Of a DNA stretch of 64,000 nucleotides, positions 16,741-24,990 are shown piece by piece. Under the pieces are notes generated by a model. That model made no database searches. It was not told where the DNA came from and saw only the letters and a list, made by a program, of their open reading frames with translations. The stretch comes from Allobosea sp. (lineage in GTDB: Bacteria; Pseudomonadota; Alphaproteobacteria; Rhizobiales; Beijerinckiaceae). Each line of letters starts with the position of its first letter. The stretch's first letter is position 1. Position numbers and translations under genes: made by a program. The stretch spans positions 1 through 64,000 of the forward strand of contig JAAEQB010000090.1 in the NCBI GenBank assembly GCA_024231975.1. Direction: 5' to 3'.

Positions 16741-18279
16741 TCATTGCGCCGAGCGCGCGAAGTTGTGCGGCAGCTCGGGGCTGAGCCAGCGCATTTGGCT
16801 GATCTTGCCGGCGGCGTCGGTCTCGAAGCGCAGGCGGACGAAGGGTTCGTCGCCTGACATCGCGGCGGGCGCGACGAAGGCGCCGACCGGCGCGAGGCGC
16901 GCCTGGAAGAGGTACGGATCATCCTTGTTCGGCGCCAGCAGCAGCTGCGCCTCGGTTCTCTCCAGCGTCAGGGTGAGCTTGCCGTCGGTAAGCGCCACGG
17001 TCGCGTCGCCCAGGACCGGGGAGGCATAGCTGCCGACGAAGCCGGCGGCGAGCGACGACAGGGGGCCGGGTACAAAGCCGGCAGCTTCGGCCTGCGCCGC
17101 CTCGCGGCGCGTCTTCATGGCGGCGGCCGCGAGCGCGACATTGTCGACGGCGGGGTTGCCGAGCACGCGGTCGTAGAACCACATCGCCAGCGCGTCCGGC
17201 AGGCCGAGATTCTCGAGATTGGTCAGGATGACGATGCCGGTCCTGCCATCGGGCAGGAAGCCGGCATGGGCGCCGAAGCCGGAGGTGCCGCCATTGTGCC
17301 AGATGATCCGGCCGCGCGGCGTTGCGGTCGCGACCCAACCGACGGCATAGGAGGTGCGCTCGTTCATGGCGACGCGCGGCGTCCAGGTGACGTCGAGATT
17401 CTCCTCGGAGACCAGGACCTTGCCCTCGAACTGGCCGCGGCCGAGCTGGAGGCGCAGCCATCTGGCCATGTCGGGGATGTTCGAGTTCAGCGCGCCGGCC
17501 GGGCCGAGCGCATAGGGGAAGGACGGGTGGAACGGCACGGCGACCGGCTTGTCGGCGAGGCGGTGGCCCAGCGCATGATTGGGCGCCGCGGTGATCGCCT
17601 CGGCGGTCGCCGTGGTCGCGTTCATGCCGAGCGGGGTCAGCAGGCTGGTCTTCAGCGAGTCGAACCAGGATGGCATACCGTTGACCTTGGCGACGATCTC
17701 GCCGCCGACGACATGCGGGATATTGAGATAGCGGAAATCGGAGCGGAACATCCCGAGCTGCGGCGCGACGCGCAGCGAGCGGATCAGCGTCTGTTTGTCG
17801 TAGCCCAGCATGGTCAGCGCGTCGTTGACATAGGGCGTCAGGCCGGAGCGCTGGGCGGCGAGGTCGAGCACGCGGAAATCGCGGGTGACCCAGGGATCGG
17901 CGAGCTGGAATTCGGGGATATGGTCGATGACCGGATCGCTCCAGCCGAGCCGGCCGGCATCGATCGCCTGCGCCAGCGTCGTGGCGAGGAAGGCCTTGGT
18001 GGTCGAGCCGACCTGGAAGATCGTCTCGGGCGTGACCTGCTCCGGCTTGCCGAACTCGCGGACGCCGAAGCCTTTGGCATAGATCAGCTTGTCGTCATGG
18101 ACGATGCCGACAGCGACGCCAGGTGCCGAGAAGGCCTTGATGCCCTCGGCGACCTGCTTCTCGAATTCCGGCAGCAACGCTTCGATCGAAGCCTGGCTGG
18201 GTTGCTGCGCCTCTGCTCTCGTCATGTCGGACATGGCGGCGAGGCCGCAGAGGAGCGCGGCTCCGATGATGCGCTTCAT
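16741..18279 (-). CDS. Serine hydrolase, class C beta-lactamase fold
   Basis: The 512-residue protein has a signal peptide (residues 1-24, ending in AEA) and the penicillin-recognising fold: SxxK nucleophile in VGSTTKAFLAT, the YxN-equivalent in DFRYLNIPHVVG, and HNGG in place of KTG in IIWHNGGTSGFGAH. A C-terminal beta-rich domain of about 110 residues (DUF3471-like) follows. Such periplasmic proteins are peptidases, esterases or aminohydrolases and rarely true beta-lactamases. The substrate cannot be read from the sequence. Confidence 0.88.
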   Translation of the reverse strand: MKRIIGAALLCGLAAMSDMTRAEAQQPSQASIEALLPEFEKQVAEGIKAFSAPGVAVGIVHDDKLIYAKGFGVREFGKPEQVTPETIFQVGSTTKAFLATTLAQAIDAGRLGWSDPVIDHIPEFQLADPWVTRDFRVLDLAAQRSGLTPYVNDALTMLGYDKQTLIRSLRVAPQLGMFRSDFRYLNIPHVVGGEIVAKVNGMPSWFDSLKTSLLTPLGMNATTATAEAITAAPNHALGHRLADKPVAVPFHPSFPYALGPAGALNSNIPDMARWLRLQLGRGQFEGKVLVSEENLDVTWTPRVAMNERTSYAVGWVATATPRGRIIWHNGGTSGFGAHAGFLPDGRTGIVILTNLENLGLPDALAMWFYDRVLGNPAVDNVALAAAAMKTRREAAQAEAAGFVPGPLSSLAAGFVGSYASPVLGDATVALTDGKLTLTLERTEAQLLLAPNKDDPYLFQARLAPVGAFVAPAAMSGDEPFVRLRFETDAAGKISQMRWLSPELPHNFARSAQ

Positions 18280-18433
18280 TCGCTATCCCCCAAGGCACCG
18301 CAAAGGCCGACCAATCGTGCTGCCGAAAGCGGGCGAGCCCGCCGACGGCGCGACGATCTCACGCCAGGTTCTGACTATGGGTAAATCGGACAAGGAGATT
18401 GCGACGGGATCGGCGCTTGCGACGAGATGCCGC

Positions 18434-19198
18434 TTACCCCGGCAGGAAGGCGAGCCTGCCGTCGTCTCCCCTGATGGTCTCGATTGCGACGCCGTAGAGC
18501 GCCGCAAGCCGCTCGGGCGTCAGCAGCTCGTTCGCCTTGCCGTTGGCGAGCGCCTTGCCGTCGCGCAGCATCAGCGCCCGATCGGCATAGCGCAGCGCTT
18601 GGTTGGGGTCATGGGTGGTGAAGAGCACGCCGAGGCCCTCGCCGGCGAGGCGGCGGATCTGGCTCATCACCTTGCCCTGATTGCCGAAATCGAGGCTCGC
18701 CGTCGGCTCGTCCAAGATGACGTAGCGCGGCTCCTGCGCCAGCGCCCGGGCGATCATGACGAGCTGGCGCTCGCCGCCGGAGATCTCGGTGTAAGGGCGT
18801 GCGGCCAGATGTTCGATGCCGAGCCGCCGAAGCATCGCCTGCACCATCTCGCGATCGTGCGCCGAGGGCGCGGCGAACAGGCTGGAGCGGGCGGTGCGGC
18901 CCATCAGCACGATCTCGCTGACCGAGAAGGCGAAGGTGCCGGCATGGACCTGTGGGACATAGGCGAGCGCGCGGGCTCGTTCGCCGACAGAAAGCGCAGC
19001 CAATGGTTTGCCGTCGAGCGCGAGCGAACCCGCCCTGGCCGGCAGCAGGCCGAGCAGGGTCTTGAGCAGGGTCGTCTTGCCGTGACCGTTCGGGCCGAGC
19101 AGGGCCAGGACCTCGCCGCCGGCGAGGTCGAGGGTGATGTCGCTCCCGATCTCGCGCTCGCGATAGCCATAGGCGAGGGCGGAGGCCTGGAGGCTCAC
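18434..19198 (-). CDS. ABC transporter ATPase, FecE/MolC type
   Basis: The 254-residue ATPase has Walker A GPNGHGKTT, signature ISGGERQLVMIARAL and Walker B YVILDEPTASLD. It is the last gene of the leftward oxyanion locus. It starts with GTG 19198 inside a GTGA overlap with the permease stop, with GGAGG upstream. In the FecBCDE superfamily it would power a type II importer. Siderophore, cobalamin and molybdate (MolABC) systems share this fold; the neighbours favour molybdate or tungstate. Confidence 0.88.
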   Translation of the reverse strand: MSLQASALAYGYREREIGSDITLDLAGGEVLALLGPNGHGKTTLLKTLLGLLPARAGSLALDGKPLAALSVGERARALAYVPQVHAGTFAFSVSEIVLMGRTARSSLFAAPSAHDREMVQAMLRRLGIEHLAARPYTEISGGERQLVMIARALAQEPRYVILDEPTASLDFGNQGKVMSQIRRLAGEGLGVLFTTHDPNQALRYADRALMLRDGKALANGKANELLTPERLAALYGVAIETIRGDDGRLAFLPG

Positions 19199-20205
19199 GA
19201 CCAGCCTCCGCGCGCGGACGCCAGCAGCCAGATGAAGAAGGGCGTGCCGATCACCGCCGTGAGGATGCCGAGCGGTGTCTCGACCGGGGCGGCGGTGCGC
19301 GCCAGCGTGTCGATGGCGAGGAGGTAGCCGCCGCCGAGCAGCGCCGCGGTCGGCAGCAGCCGGCCGAAATCGGGACCGACCAGGAAGCGGGCGAGATGCG
19401 GCACGACGAGGCCGACCCAGCCGATGATGCCGGCCGCCGCGACACTCGCCGCCGTGACCAGCGTCGCGGCGGCGACGATGGCGATACGCAGCGGGCCGGT
19501 GGCGAGGCCGAGCGCGCGCGCCTCCTCTTCCGGCAGCGACATTACGTTCATGCGCCAGCGCAGCGCCAGCAGGATGACCGCGCCGATCAGGACCGGGCCG
19601 AGCAAAGGGATGAGATCGGGCTTGGCGGTGCCGGCGAGGCTGCCGAGCAGCCAGAAGGTCATGGCCGGGAGCTGATTGTAGGGATCGGCCCAGTACTTCA
19701 CCAGGCCGATGCCGGCCCCTAACAACGAGCCGACGACGACGCCGGTTAATACCAGCACGAGGACGGGATCGCCGCGCCGGATCGTCGAGCCGACCGCGTA
19801 GACCGCTCCGACGGCGACGAGCCCGCCGGCAAAGGCGGCAAATTGGATGCCGAACAGTCCGAGCGAGAGATAGATGCCGATGACGGCGCCGAGTGCCGCG
19901 CCCGAGGATGCCCCGAGGATGTCGGGCGAAACCAGCGGGTTGCGGAACAGGCCCTGGAAGGCGCAGCCGGCGATGGCGAGCGCTGCCCCGCACAGGATCG
20001 CCGCGAGGATGCGCGGGCCGCGAATGTTCCAGACCACGGTCTCGATTTGCGCCGGCAGGCCGGAGGGCTCGCCGGTGAGCAGCGACCAGAGGAGGCGGCC
20101 GAGATCGCCGGGCGTGACCGGAAAGCGACCGAGCGCGAAGGCAGCGAGCACGGCGAGCGCCAGCAGGACAAGGGCGATCAGATTGCCGCGCAGGGAGGAG
20201 GTCAT
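19195..20205 (-). CDS. ABC transporter permease, FecCD/MolB type
   Basis: The 336-residue permease has about ten helices and FecCD features: VVWNIRGPRILAAILCGAALAIAGCAFQGLFRNPL and ASSGAALGA in the first half, and GIIGWVGLVVPHLARFLVGPD near the ATPase-coupling loop. It forms a homodimer in the inner membrane. The stop overlaps the ATPase start. The binding-protein gene lies 45 bases upstream. Confidence 0.9.
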   Translation of the reverse strand: MTSSLRGNLIALVLLALAVLAAFALGRFPVTPGDLGRLLWSLLTGEPSGLPAQIETVVWNIRGPRILAAILCGAALAIAGCAFQGLFRNPLVSPDILGASSGAALGAVIGIYLSLGLFGIQFAAFAGGLVAVGAVYAVGSTIRRGDPVLVLVLTGVVVGSLLGAGIGLVKYWADPYNQLPAMTFWLLGSLAGTAKPDLIPLLGPVLIGAVILLALRWRMNVMSLPEEEARALGLATGPLRIAIVAAATLVTAASVAAAGIIGWVGLVVPHLARFLVGPDFGRLLPTAALLGGGYLLAIDTLARTAAPVETPLGILTAVIGTPFFIWLLASARGGWS

Positions 20206-20250
20206 CGGGTCAACGGCGTTTCGCGCGGGACGGCTTGGGCAAGTGAACCA

Positions 20251-21285
20251 TCATCCCCGCCCCGCCAACACGCGGTCGAGCTGCGCCTCGCTCGGGGTCA
20301 CCTGGTAGAACAGCGTGTGGAAATCGCGGGCGAGCTTGCGGATGTCCTCCGGGAATTGCGCGGGGTAGAGCAGCTTGGCCAGCCACCACAGCCCGATCAT
20401 TCGGTTGACCGAGGGCGGGAAGTCGACCCAGCCGAAGGGCAGCTTCGGCGAGAGATGGACGCGACCCTCGCGCACCGCCTTGACCGCGGCCCAATTCGGA
20501 TCGCTGCGCACATTCTCGAAGAAGGCGAGGTCGATGGTAACGATGACGTCGGGGTTCCAGGCCAGCACCTGTTCGAGCGAGACTTGTGCCAGGCCGCTGC
20601 CGGGCGCGTCGGCGGCGGCGTTGCGACTGCCCAGAAAACTCAGCGTCTCGACATTGATCGAGCCGCCAAGTCCGGTCTCGAGCCCACGGGGGCCGCGGGC
20701 GTAGTAGACGCTCGGGCGCTTGCTTGGGGGCATCGAGGCGATGCGGCTGCGGATCGTGGCGAAACTATCCTCGCACCAGCGCGCCAGCGTCTCCGCGCGC
20801 TCGCTGCGGCCGGTGAGCTGGCCGAGGATGTGGTAGCTCGCCGGGGTCTGGTCGAAGCGACCGTCGAGCAGGGCATAGGGGATGCCGGTCTGCTGCTGCA
20901 CGCGCTCGGCGAGCTCGACATAGGTGCGGCCGGTCGAGCCGGAATCGACGATCAGATCGGGCTTTGCCTGCAGCACCGCCTCGAGATTGGCGCTGTTGCC
21001 GCGGCCGGTGATGCGGCCGACCTCCGGCCGGTCGCCGATGCCGGGCAGCAGGAATTCGCGCTCCTCCGGCCGGTTGGCGCGCGGCCAGCCGATCAGAAGA
21101 TCGGGCGCGAGCGTATAGATCAGGATCGCCGCCGGCGGCCCGGCAGGAAAGATGCGCTCGACCTTGCCGGGAACCTGAATCTCGCGGCCGGCGCCGTCAC
21201 GGATGGTGGCAGCGCGTGCGAGGCGCGGGGCGGCGAGCGTCGCGCCGAGGCCAGCGAGGATGCTGCGACGGTCAGGACGCGGCAT
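20251..21285 (-). CDS. ABC transporter periplasmic binding protein, FecB/MolA type
   Basis: The 344-residue protein starts MPRPDRRSILAGLGATLA, a twin-arginine-like signal, then the FecB-type two-lobe fold. Recognisable stretches are NLEAVLQAKPDLIVDSGS and LAQVSLEQVLAWNPDVIVTID. This branch includes iron-chelate binders and the molybdate/tungstate binder MolA. ATG 21285 lies inside the end of trmO (14-base overlap). Because every other transporter gene in this locus is for oxyanions, I infer an oxyanion ligand, but iron chelate cannot be excluded. Confidence 0.82.
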   Translation of the reverse strand: MPRPDRRSILAGLGATLAAPRLARAATIRDGAGREIQVPGKVERIFPAGPPAAILIYTLAPDLLIGWPRANRPEEREFLLPGIGDRPEVGRITGRGNSANLEAVLQAKPDLIVDSGSTGRTYVELAERVQQQTGIPYALLDGRFDQTPASYHILGQLTGRSERAETLARWCEDSFATIRSRIASMPPSKRPSVYYARGPRGLETGLGGSINVETLSFLGSRNAAADAPGSGLAQVSLEQVLAWNPDVIVTIDLAFFENVRSDPNWAAVKAVREGRVHLSPKLPFGWVDFPPSVNRMIGLWWLAKLLYPAQFPEDIRKLARDFHTLFYQVTPSEAQLDRVLAGRG

Positions 21286-21751
21286 GGGAGGTTTCCGTCG
21301 CCTGTTGCGAGTGGCTGCAGCGAAACGGCTTGATGTCGAGCAGCGGCGTGCCGTCGAGGCAGTCGAGTCCACGCACCAGCAAGGTGCCGCCCTCGACGCC
21401 TTCGAGCCTGACCCGCGACAATGCGATCGGGTTCGGGCGCACCGGCGAGCGCAGCGCAAAAGTACCGAGCGTGCCGCCGCCGCGCGGTGTCTGCGTCAGC
21501 AGATCGCGCCTGGCTTCGTGCATCCAGTAGAGCAGATCGAGCTCGGCGAAGGTCTCGATGCCTTTCAGTGCCGCTTGCCAATGCGGATCAACCTCTACGC
21601 GGCAAAGCGCTCCGTCCTGCCGGCCCTGGCGCGGGCAGTCGTCGCGCGTCGCGAAGGGCGTGCGGAGGCGGCCGATGAAGACGAGCCGGGCATCGGTCCG
21701 CTCGGGCAGGGGCGCTTCGGTCTCGCCCGGCCGGGTCGCTTGCCAGTCCAT
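21272..21751 (-). CDS. trmO: TrmO/TsaA-family tRNA methyltransferase
   Basis: The 159-residue protein is a TrmO (TsaA, YaeB) family member. The family motif RSPVRPNPIALSRVRLEGVEG is intact (about residues 101-121), preceded by ELDLLYWMHEARRD and followed by LLDIKPF. TrmO adds a methyl group to t6A37 of tRNA-Thr(GGU) using SAM. E. coli TrmO is about 235 residues; this is the shorter archaeal/alphaproteobacterial version. It is embedded in an oxyanion transport operon, 15 bases from the upstream binding-protein gene. Confidence 0.85.
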   Translation of the reverse strand: MDWQATRPGETEAPLPERTDARLVFIGRLRTPFATRDDCPRQGRQDGALCRVEVDPHWQAALKGIETFAELDLLYWMHEARRDLLTQTPRGGGTLGTFALRSPVRPNPIALSRVRLEGVEGGTLLVRGLDCLDGTPLLDIKPFRCSHSQQATETSHAAS

Positions 21752-21766
21752 GTGGTTGCCCTTCTG

Positions 21767-22549
21767 CTATCCCTCGCGCGGGAGGCACGGCGCGGCGAAG
21801 TCATGCCTCGCCAGGATCGCCTGCGCCTGCCGCGAGAGGATGTACATGGCGAGCCGGCATCCGCTTGGCGAGGCCCTGTTCAGCACCGTCAGTCCGTAAT
21901 CGGCGCCGACAGCGAGCTCCTCCGGCAGGCGCAGCATCGCGATCCCCGGCTGTTCCCTGGCCAGCGGCTGGGCATTGGTGCAATAGGCCAGGAAAATGTC
22001 TGCCTCGCCGCTCGCCAGCTTGTGACCGTAGACATTGAGGCCTTCCGGCGCCGGCAGGCAGTCCGGTCCGCCGGTGAGCTTCAGCGCCTTGGCCTCGAGC
22101 GCCGCCCTGGCGCCGGGCTTCACCGCCTCTGCCTTGGCGAAGACGGCGAAGGCGTAGTCGCCTGATGGATCGGCCTTCGGCGTCGAGGTGCCGAGCTTCA
22201 CCTTGGGATCGAGCATCAGATCGAGCAGGGTGGCGCTCGTCGCGGCCAGCCCCGGCCGCAGGAAGGCGCAGAGTTCGTTGCGGGCGAAGAGCACGGCCGG
22301 GCCGGCGAGGCCGGCGCGCGCCAGTGCTTGCGGATGCTCCAGATTGGCCGAGGCGAAGACCTCGCCGGCCTCACCCCTGATGAGCCGGTCCTTGAGCAGG
22401 CCGGAGGCGCCGAACTGCGCGGAGACGGGGATACCCGTCTCGTTCTGGAAGGCCTCGGCAATGTCGAGCAGGGCTGCGCGCAGGCTGCCGGCGGCGTGCA
22501 GGCTTACCGGCATCGCGACGGGCGCGCTCGGCTGGGGCGCCGCGGCCAA
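21767..22549 (-). CDS. Molybdate-type binding domain without a signal peptide
   Basis: The 260-residue domain has the ModA/WtpA-like fold: LHAAGSLRAALLDIAEAF at the start, GEVFASANLEHPQALA, and KVKLGTSTPKADPSGDYAF. It is a paralogue of the gene immediately before it. It has no ATG near its start (a TTG at 22549 is the nearest option) and no signal sequence. It lies in the same reading frame as the upstream gene, separated only by TGA and one GAT codon. It is therefore either translated by reinitiation as a cytosolic protein, made by readthrough as the second half of a secreted two-domain protein, or a broken fusion. Confidence 0.7.
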   Translation of the reverse strand: MAAAPQPSAPVAMPVSLHAAGSLRAALLDIAEAFQNETGIPVSAQFGASGLLKDRLIRGEAGEVFASANLEHPQALARAGLAGPAVLFARNELCAFLRPGLAATSATLLDLMLDPKVKLGTSTPKADPSGDYAFAVFAKAEAVKPGARAALEAKALKLTGGPDCLPAPEGLNVYGHKLASGEADIFLAYCTNAQPLAREQPGIAMLRLPEELAVGADYGLTVLNRASPSGCRLAMYILSRQAQAILARHDFAAPCLPREG

Positions 22550-22552
22550 ATC

Positions 22553-23371
22553 TCACTTCCCTTCGCGCGGCAGGCCGGGCGCGACGAAACCGTGCCGCGC
22601 CAGGATGCGCTGCCCGTCCGGTGAGAGGATGAACATCGCCAGCCGATAGGCATTCGGCGAGGCGCCGTTGAGCACCGTCAGCCCGTAATCGGCGCCGACC
22701 AGCAGCTTCTCCGGCAGCCTGACCATGCGGATGCCTGGCTGCTCGCGGGCGATCGGGTCGGCATTGGTGCAATAGCCCAAGAAGAGATCGGCGGCGCCGG
22801 TCGCCAGCAGATGGCCCGTCCCGTTGCTGTCGGGCGGGGTTGGGGCGCTGTTTGGGCCGCCGACGAGCTGCAGCGCCTTGGCTTCCAGCGCCGCCCTGGC
22901 TCCGGGCTTCAGCGCCTCGGCCTTGGCGAAGACCTGCCAGGCATAGTCGCCGGACGGGTCGGCCTTCGGCGTTGAGGTGCCGAGCTTGAGCTTGGGGTCG
23001 AGCATCTGCGTGAGCAGCGTGTTGCTGGTGACGTCGAGCCCTGGACGGGCGAAGGCGCAGGTCTCGTTGCGCACGAAGAGCACGACCGGGCCAGCCTTGC
23101 CGTCTTTCGCCAGCGCGAGGGGATGGTCCATGTTGGCGGAGGCGAAGACCTCGGCCGGCTCGCCCTTGGCGAGCGCCTCGCGCAGCAGGCCGGAGGGGCG
23201 GAAGCTGGCCGTGACCGGAATGCGCGCCGCGGTCTCGAAGGCCTTGGAGACCTCGGTCAGCGCGTTCTTCAGGCTGCCGGCGGCGTGGAGCAGCACCGGC
23301 TTTTCGGCCTGCTGCGCCGGCGCGAGCGCCGGCCACAGGCTGACGAAAGCCGCGAGGACGAGCCTGCGCAT
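22553..23371 (-). CDS. Molybdate-type periplasmic binding protein
   Basis: The 272-residue protein has a signal peptide (MRRLVLAAFVSLWPALAPAQQ) and the ModA-like fold: LLHAAGSLKNALTEVSKAFE, AEVFASANMDHPLALAKDGK, and LGTSTPKADPSGDYAWQVF. It would capture an oxyanion such as molybdate or tungstate in the periplasm. ATG 23371 is 5 bases from the tupA stop. Its own stop (TGA 22555-22553) is followed in the same frame by a second copy of the domain. Confidence 0.85.
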   Translation of the reverse strand: MRRLVLAAFVSLWPALAPAQQAEKPVLLHAAGSLKNALTEVSKAFETAARIPVTASFRPSGLLREALAKGEPAEVFASANMDHPLALAKDGKAGPVVLFVRNETCAFARPGLDVTSNTLLTQMLDPKLKLGTSTPKADPSGDYAWQVFAKAEALKPGARAALEAKALQLVGGPNSAPTPPDSNGTGHLLATGAADLFLGYCTNADPIAREQPGIRMVRLPEKLLVGADYGLTVLNGASPNAYRLAMFILSPDGQRILARHGFVAPGLPREGK

Positions 23372-23375
23372 CGGC

Positions 23376-24230
23376 TCAGGCTCCCGCCTGGCCGGCATTG
23401 GGGAAGAAGAGCTGCTGGCCGTCGATCTTGTAGTCGGCGATCGCCTTCTGGCCTTCCGGGCTGGTCAGCCAGTCGGCGAAGAGCTTGCCGTCGTTGAACT
23501 TCACATGCGGGTGCTTGGCCGGGTTCACCGACATCACGCCGTACTGGTTGAACAGGCGCTTGTCGCCCTCGACGGAGATGACGAGATCGCCGCGGTTCTT
23601 GAACGAGATCCAGGTGGCGCGGTCGGAGAGGACATAGGCCCCCATCGCGCCGGAGGTGTTGAGCGCCGCGCCCATGCCCTGGCCGATCTCACGATACCAG
23701 GGGCCCTTCTGCGCGGCGATGTCGATGCCCGCGACCTTCCAGAGATTGAGCTCGGCGGCATGGGTGCCCGACTTGTCACCGCGGGAAACGAAGGGCGCCG
23801 CCTTTTCCTGGATCGTCTTCAGCGCCGTGACGATGTCCTTGCTGCCGGCGACGCCGGCCGGATCGCTCTTGGGGCCGATCAGGACGAAGTCGTTGTACAT
23901 CACCGGGCGGCGCTCGGTCGAAAAGCCCTCCTCGACGAATTTCAGCTCCTGCGCCCTGGCGTGGACGAAGACGACGTCGGCGTCGCCGCGGCGGGCGGTG
24001 TCCAGCGCCTGGCCGGTGCCCTGCGAGATGACGCGGACCTCGATGCCGGTCTTGGCCTTGAACAGCGGCAGGATGTGGTTGAACAGGCCGGAATCCTGGG
24101 TCGAGGTGGTCGAGGCCACGGTGATGAAGCGCTCGCCACTCGGCGCTGCGGGAGCTTGGGCGAAGGCGAAGCCGGCCAAGCCGAGGACGAGGCCGGCGGC
24201 GAGGAGTGAGCGGCGGGGCAATGCGGTCAT
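23376..24230 (-). CDS. tupA: Tungstate ABC transporter binding protein TupA
   Basis: The 284-residue protein has a signal peptide (residues 1-26) and the TupA hallmark VASTTSTQDSGLFNHILP at the mature start, followed by RRGDADVVFVHARAQE, YNDFVLIGP and FVSRGDKSGTHAAELNLW. TupA binds tungstate with very high selectivity over molybdate. It lies 31 bases downstream of tupC in the leftward tupB-tupC-tupA order, so the full importer is encoded here. Confidence 0.93.
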   Translation of the reverse strand: MTALPRRSLLAAGLVLGLAGFAFAQAPAAPSGERFITVASTTSTQDSGLFNHILPLFKAKTGIEVRVISQGTGQALDTARRGDADVVFVHARAQELKFVEEGFSTERRPVMYNDFVLIGPKSDPAGVAGSKDIVTALKTIQEKAAPFVSRGDKSGTHAAELNLWKVAGIDIAAQKGPWYREIGQGMGAALNTSGAMGAYVLSDRATWISFKNRGDLVISVEGDKRLFNQYGVMSVNPAKHPHVKFNDGKLFADWLTSPEGQKAIADYKIDGQQLFFPNAGQAGA

Positions 24231-24261
24231 CGGGCGTTTCTCCTGTCGTTGTCGTTGTGGT

Positions 24262-24984
24262 TCACCAGAGCAGTTCGCCGGCAAGGAAGGCGCGTGCTTC
24301 GGCCGAGTGCGGGCCAGCGAAGAAGGTGTTGGCGGGCGCGTCCTCGACCAGGCGGCCGCGATGCAGGAATAGGACGCGGTCGGCGAGGCGGCGGGCCTGG
24401 CCGAGATCATGGGTCGACATCATCACGGTGATGCCCTCGGCGACGAGGCCGGAGAGCAGCTCCTCGATCTGGCGCGTCGCAGCCGGGTCGAGCTGCGAGG
24501 TCGGCTCGTCCAGGAAAAGCAATTCGGGTCGCAGCGCCCAGGCGCGGGCGATGGCGAGGCGCTGCTGCTCGCCGCCGGAGAGCAGGCGGGCTGGCTGGCT
24601 GGCGCGCTCAGTGAGGCCGAAACGGTTCAGCGCCTGCGCCGCGCGGGCTTTGCGCTCGGCGCTATTGGCACCGGCGGCGGCGAGGGCGTGGGTGATGTTG
24701 GCCTCGACCGAGCGGCGCAGCATGATCGGCTTCTGGAAGACCATGGCGTGGCGCTTGGCCCGGCCTTCGGCTCCGGTAGCCCAGCGCACGGCGCCACGGC
24801 TCGGCATCAGCAGGCCGTGGCAGAGGCGAAGGGTCAGCGACTTGCCGGCGCCGTTCGGCCCGAGCAGCACGGTCAGGCCACCGGCGGTGATGGTGAAGCT
24901 GTTGGGCTCGACCAAGAGCTTGCCGCCGCCGGAGAAGGCGGCGGCCTCGACGGTGAGCGGCAGGATCGAGGTCACGCTCAGCAT
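24262..24984 (-). CDS. tupC: Tungstate ABC transporter ATPase TupC
   Basis: The 240-residue ATPase has Walker A GPNGAGKSLTLR, signature LLSGGEQQRLAIARA and Walker B LLFLDEPTSQLD. It sits between tupB (6-base gap) and tupA, and energises tungstate import. Length is that of a single nucleotide-binding domain with no regulatory extension. Confidence 0.9.
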   Translation of the reverse strand: MLSVTSILPLTVEAAAFSGGGKLLVEPNSFTITAGGLTVLLGPNGAGKSLTLRLCHGLLMPSRGAVRWATGAEGRAKRHAMVFQKPIMLRRSVEANITHALAAAGANSAERKARAAQALNRFGLTERASQPARLLSGGEQQRLAIARAWALRPELLFLDEPTSQLDPAATRQIEELLSGLVAEGITVMMSTHDLGQARRLADRVLFLHRGRLVEDAPANTFFAGPHSAEARAFLAGELLW

Positions 24985-24990
24985 GACGGC

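Noticed and set aside
22547..22590. TGA between binding domains as a selenocysteine codon
   Set aside because: There is a possible downstream GC stem, but the region is so GC-rich that stems are expected; no selenoprotein family of this type is known and the flanking residues do not suggest a redox site.
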